Below are positions 61,437-64,000 of a stretch of 64,000 bases of DNA, one piece after another. A program made the position numbers and the translations under genes. The number at the start of each line of letters is the position of its first letter. Position 1 is the first letter of the stretch. Below the pieces are notes generated by a model. That model searched no databases, was not told the DNA's origin, and worked only from the letters and a program-made list of their open reading frames with translations. Source of the stretch: Oscarella lobularis. Its lineage: Eukaryota; Porifera; Homoscleromorpha; Homosclerophorida; Oscarellidae. The stretch covers positions 1,674,001-1,738,000 of the forward strand of contig NC_089189.1 of the NCBI RefSeq assembly GCF_947507565.1, written 5' to 3'.

Positions 61437-62551
61437 AAGAACGACGGGGACGACGGGGCGGAAGAAAGTATAGGTTTTGATTTTTTTTGACTATTCGAGA
61501 GAGAGGCGTGCCATCTCGACAGACAACAGCGGCTTTCCCACGACACCAACTTCATCCTCTTTCTGACTCTTAACTCTCGCACGTTTTCTGAGTACTACAT
61601 TATTTTTCTGCCGAGTGAGGACTTTTAGCTGACATTAGGTCGTGTATGGGAGGGCTAGAGGGCCTCGCATGTGAGAGCAATTAACCAAGTTAGAGAGGAA
61701 ACGCACTCTATGTCATCTCCTCTTCTCCTCTCCTATATAACTTACGAACACGTGGTCGGCCACGTGAAGTCGACTTTGCAGGTACGTAGCTTCGACGCGA
61801 AATAGAAATTTTAGAGAAGCGGCGGTTGCTTTCCTTGTGCTGATCGCCGTCTGCGAAGCTTCTGGCCGTGCGATTAGCTGCGGCCAGGCGATCTGTTCTG
61901 AGCCGTGACGTGTCGTACGTGGCGTCGGCGATAGCATCGCTCTAACCCATCGTTTAGGCGTCACTCTTCCAGGAAAAGACTTACCTGCGTGTGTAAGACG
62001 TCACTCTAGCCTTTAGAGCAAGGGATGGCTTATGTAAACGGAGATTACGCCGGCGATTCTTCAGGACACATGTCACCCGCAAGTTACAATCCCGTATACT
62101 GTATTTCAGTTGTGCAATACTGTATTACTATCTGTGACAACCTAACACTGGGATTGACCACAGTCATATTCTTCACTTTGTGCGTGCTCTCTAACAAAGA
62201 AATGATAAACGATCGTGGCCAACGACATTGACTCTACCCAATTTTAAGCGACGATGCGTTAGATGAACGATGAACGCTCAGTTTCACACTTTTATAGTCA
62301 GCAAAGGTATCTAAAAAATTCATTAGAAAGGTTCGCTAATAAAATTCGCTTTACCAAGGTTTCGAGTGGTCAAAATCGATTTAGAAGTGTATTAAAGGGC
62401 GACCGAACATCATTTCCACCGCAAAGAAAAAGACGAACATTTCGCTCATTATCCGTCAGGCAGTAAGCTGAATGGTTGTAAATTTCTGCCTCGCTTTATT
62501 TTATATTCAACTAAACAAGAAAAGAAAAAACTAAAATGAACCTGTATAGGC
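61437..62551. other. Intergenic with duplicated unit B
   Basis: 61,750-62,110 is the second copy of the unit at 54,310-54,700. Nothing else recognised; 61,437-61,740 is presumed 3' flank of the RTK. Confidence 0.45.
61750..62110 (+). repeat. Duplicated unit B (related to 54,310-54,770)
   Basis: See unit A. Encodes KGMAYVNGDYAGDSSG and NPVYC where unit A has KGMAYLDEDYAGDFRF. Divergence is moderate with several indels upstream of the shared aggaaaagacttac. Confidence 0.5.
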
Positions 62552-62933
62552 TTAGGGACAGTTCACTTCGTAAGCGTGGGGTTTATCAACGTAAACCCAG
62601 GCGGAGGTCCCTTTGCAGCCGCCAATGAGAAGGCAGACTGTTTCTACCACGCCTTCTATGAGACACAAAGTGTGACAGCACCTGTCTGAAAAGTGTGGTT
62701 CGTCAAAATGAGCAGAAATCCAAGTCCTAAAATAAGAGATCATCAAACCTAATACAACATTTATTTGTCCATACGACCGACCTTGGCGGCCAGGTCAATA
62801 ACAAAAGTATCGCCCAGCATTTTGCTGCTGTATTATGTGACCAAGTATTGTTCTGCACGATCCCTCTAAAGAGCAATTCAGGAGATTCCGCTAGGCACTG
62901 TATGCTAGCAGACGCAAACGTAAGAGTAATCAA
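62552..62933 (-). pseudogene. Third Kelch copy, two-exon fragment
   Basis: Exon-like 62,900..62,782 ends ...GDTFVIDLAAK before GT, matching PFVIDLREK-GT of copy 1. After a 55-nt intron a second exon (62726..62552) reads TWISAHFDEPHFSDRCCHTL then VCLLIGGCKGTSAWVYVD, matching the copy-1 exon with WICIDFLPKPSAQSYHRIC and FLLIGGY. Phase across the junction does not fit cleanly, the first exon (GG blades) is missing, and a stop follows NCP. A diverged fragment rather than a working gene. Confidence 0.6.
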
Positions 62934-63746
62934 CTTATTCGCATAAATAATAAATCAAATACATAATTTAGGTAAGTACTGTAATTAAATAATACTCGTA
63001 AGGACCTTTTTCTACATGGATGAGGAGTACAATACTTTTGTATACGTTGTTACGTTTTTTTGGCCTACTGAATAGCTCTCAGCTGAATACATACCAACCG
63101 GGCGAAGAGTATCTAATGGTTTTTGAAGAAGGCGTGGTGGTTGGCACTAACGCCTCATGCTCTGTCCCGTGGCAAGAGGAGTCGCGGCGTACATTTTATG
63201 ATCGGCGAGAACATGCATACACGATTATAATGTTAGGGTGATGCATTTGACTGCAAATCAGAACCTCTCTTCGAAAGAGAAGAGAACGACGTCACAGCAA
63301 CTCGGCTTCCCTGCCAACGGTCTCCGAAGTCCGAAAGTGTTGAAAACATTATTTGGCGTATTTATAGACGCATCATGTCTACACTGTGCGTCGTGGTCAG
63401 TGTTTGCATGTGAGTGCTCGAATTGGCGGTTTTCTTATGCATGTGAGGTACTACAACAGGACATTGAGCTGTACTATATACATACCGCGGTAGTATAAAT
63501 GTCAGTGGGCTTGTTTAGTCTTCTAACAGTCTTATATGCGTAGGGCTTACTTCTGAAGGGGTTTTCATTGAAAAGAAGTTATTGTCTCTGCGATTTCTAT
63601 GGTACCTTATAGGTAATTTGATCTATGCTGTGTGGTCCGTCTAATGCAATTACTTCTCCGAGGTATGTAAACCGTACACGAAGTGGATTCTTATTGGAGG
63701 ACTTGTCTAAACAGAGAACACCCGTTACGCCTCTGATGTCTCGAGT
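62934..63746. other. Gene-free stretch
   Basis: No exon or domain found. Expected first exon of the third Kelch copy is not recognisable here. Confidence 0.35.
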
Positions 63747-64000
63747 TTGCTGAGCGACGGCGAAAGCGGTCAAATGGTTTCAGTGCTTTCCTCTCCGAAA
63801 GAAGAAACGGTCAAACAACTAATCGTACTCAAAGAATACAAACGCCCGTATAACCTCAACTCATTCAGAGAAGCTTTTCGAAAGCGGGCCATGGCCAGTA
63901 GAAGAAAAGCATGCGATGCCATCCGAGAGCGTGGAGAGCAAAAAGTAGAAGCCAAAAGCGAAAAAGGCGAAGCTAGCTGAAGAAAAGAGCGAAGTCTTCC
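63747..64000 (+). other. Second copy of the 14.5-kb unit (runs off the window)
   Basis: Plus-strand frame MLSDGESGQMVSVLSSPKEE followed by KQLIVLKEYKRPYNLNSFRE, FRKRAMASRRKACDAIRERG and a basic tail, 77 codons. It appears more intact than the 14.5 kb copy. Function unknown; likely a short basic protein or part of a larger one. Confidence 0.4.

Overview
Window from an animal genome, most likely a sponge (Porifera). Evidence: intron-rich genes with very short introns (about 40-100 nt, mostly phase 1-1), metazoan extracellular modules (TSP1, SRCR, sushi/CCP, Ig, FN3, fibrinogen-like, Kelch), a receptor tyrosine kinase with two Ig-like domains, and an SRCR-plus-CCP receptor. The last two are gene types known from demosponges such as Geodia. 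The compact introns would also suit a homoscleromorph. Species cannot be fixed from sequence alone. I recognised no tRNA, rRNA or CRISPR.

Layout. 1-480 (-): 5' part of VPS16. 3011-6350 (-): intact 15-exon secreted protein with a properdin-like N-terminal Cys domain and 12 TSP1 repeats. 6.4-12.9 kb: repeats and a LINE remnant. 12.9-14.4 kb (-): Kelch gene copy 1. 15.8-17.6 kb: large fold-back element. 18.1-19.0 kb (+): collagen-fibrinogen (ficolin-like) pseudogene. 20.4-31.0 kb (+): 32-exon receptor (2 SRCR, 14 CCP, Ig, 10 FN3, EGF-like, TM, NPxF/NPxY tail) with many lesions and a miniature LTR retrotransposon in one exon. 32.3-34.9 kb: head-to-head NANS and CMAS genes (sialic acid synthesis). 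35.3-36.6 kb: LINE fragment and palindromic MITE. 37.5-39.7 kb (-): secreted Kelch-type locus. 41.0-44.1 kb (-): intact SRCR-TSP1 secreted protein with triplicated Cys-module exons. 46.4-47.4 kb (-): multi-pass membrane fragment. 47.5-50.9 kb (-): coiled-coil-ZU5-Death gene joined upstream to a decayed Kelch module (copy 2). 56.2-56.9 kb (+): small secreted, perhaps beta-trefoil protein. 58.5-61.4 kb (+): complete receptor tyrosine kinase. 62.5-64 kb: third Kelch fragment and a duplicated unit also present at 14.5 kb.

How the parts relate. Many products are cell-surface or secreted recognition proteins of the kinds used in innate immunity and aggregation: properdin-like, CCP/SRCR receptor, ficolin-like, ZU5-Death adaptor, RTK. 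The sialic acid gene pair lies among them. Several recognition genes are duplicated and/or broken (ficolin-like, SRCR/CCP/FN3, Kelch), whereas VPS16, NANS, CMAS, the TSP1 gene, the SRCR-TSP1 gene and the RTK read cleanly. This resembles a birth-and-death immune neighbourhood around stable housekeeping genes. Some single-base breaks at homopolymers could instead be assembly errors.
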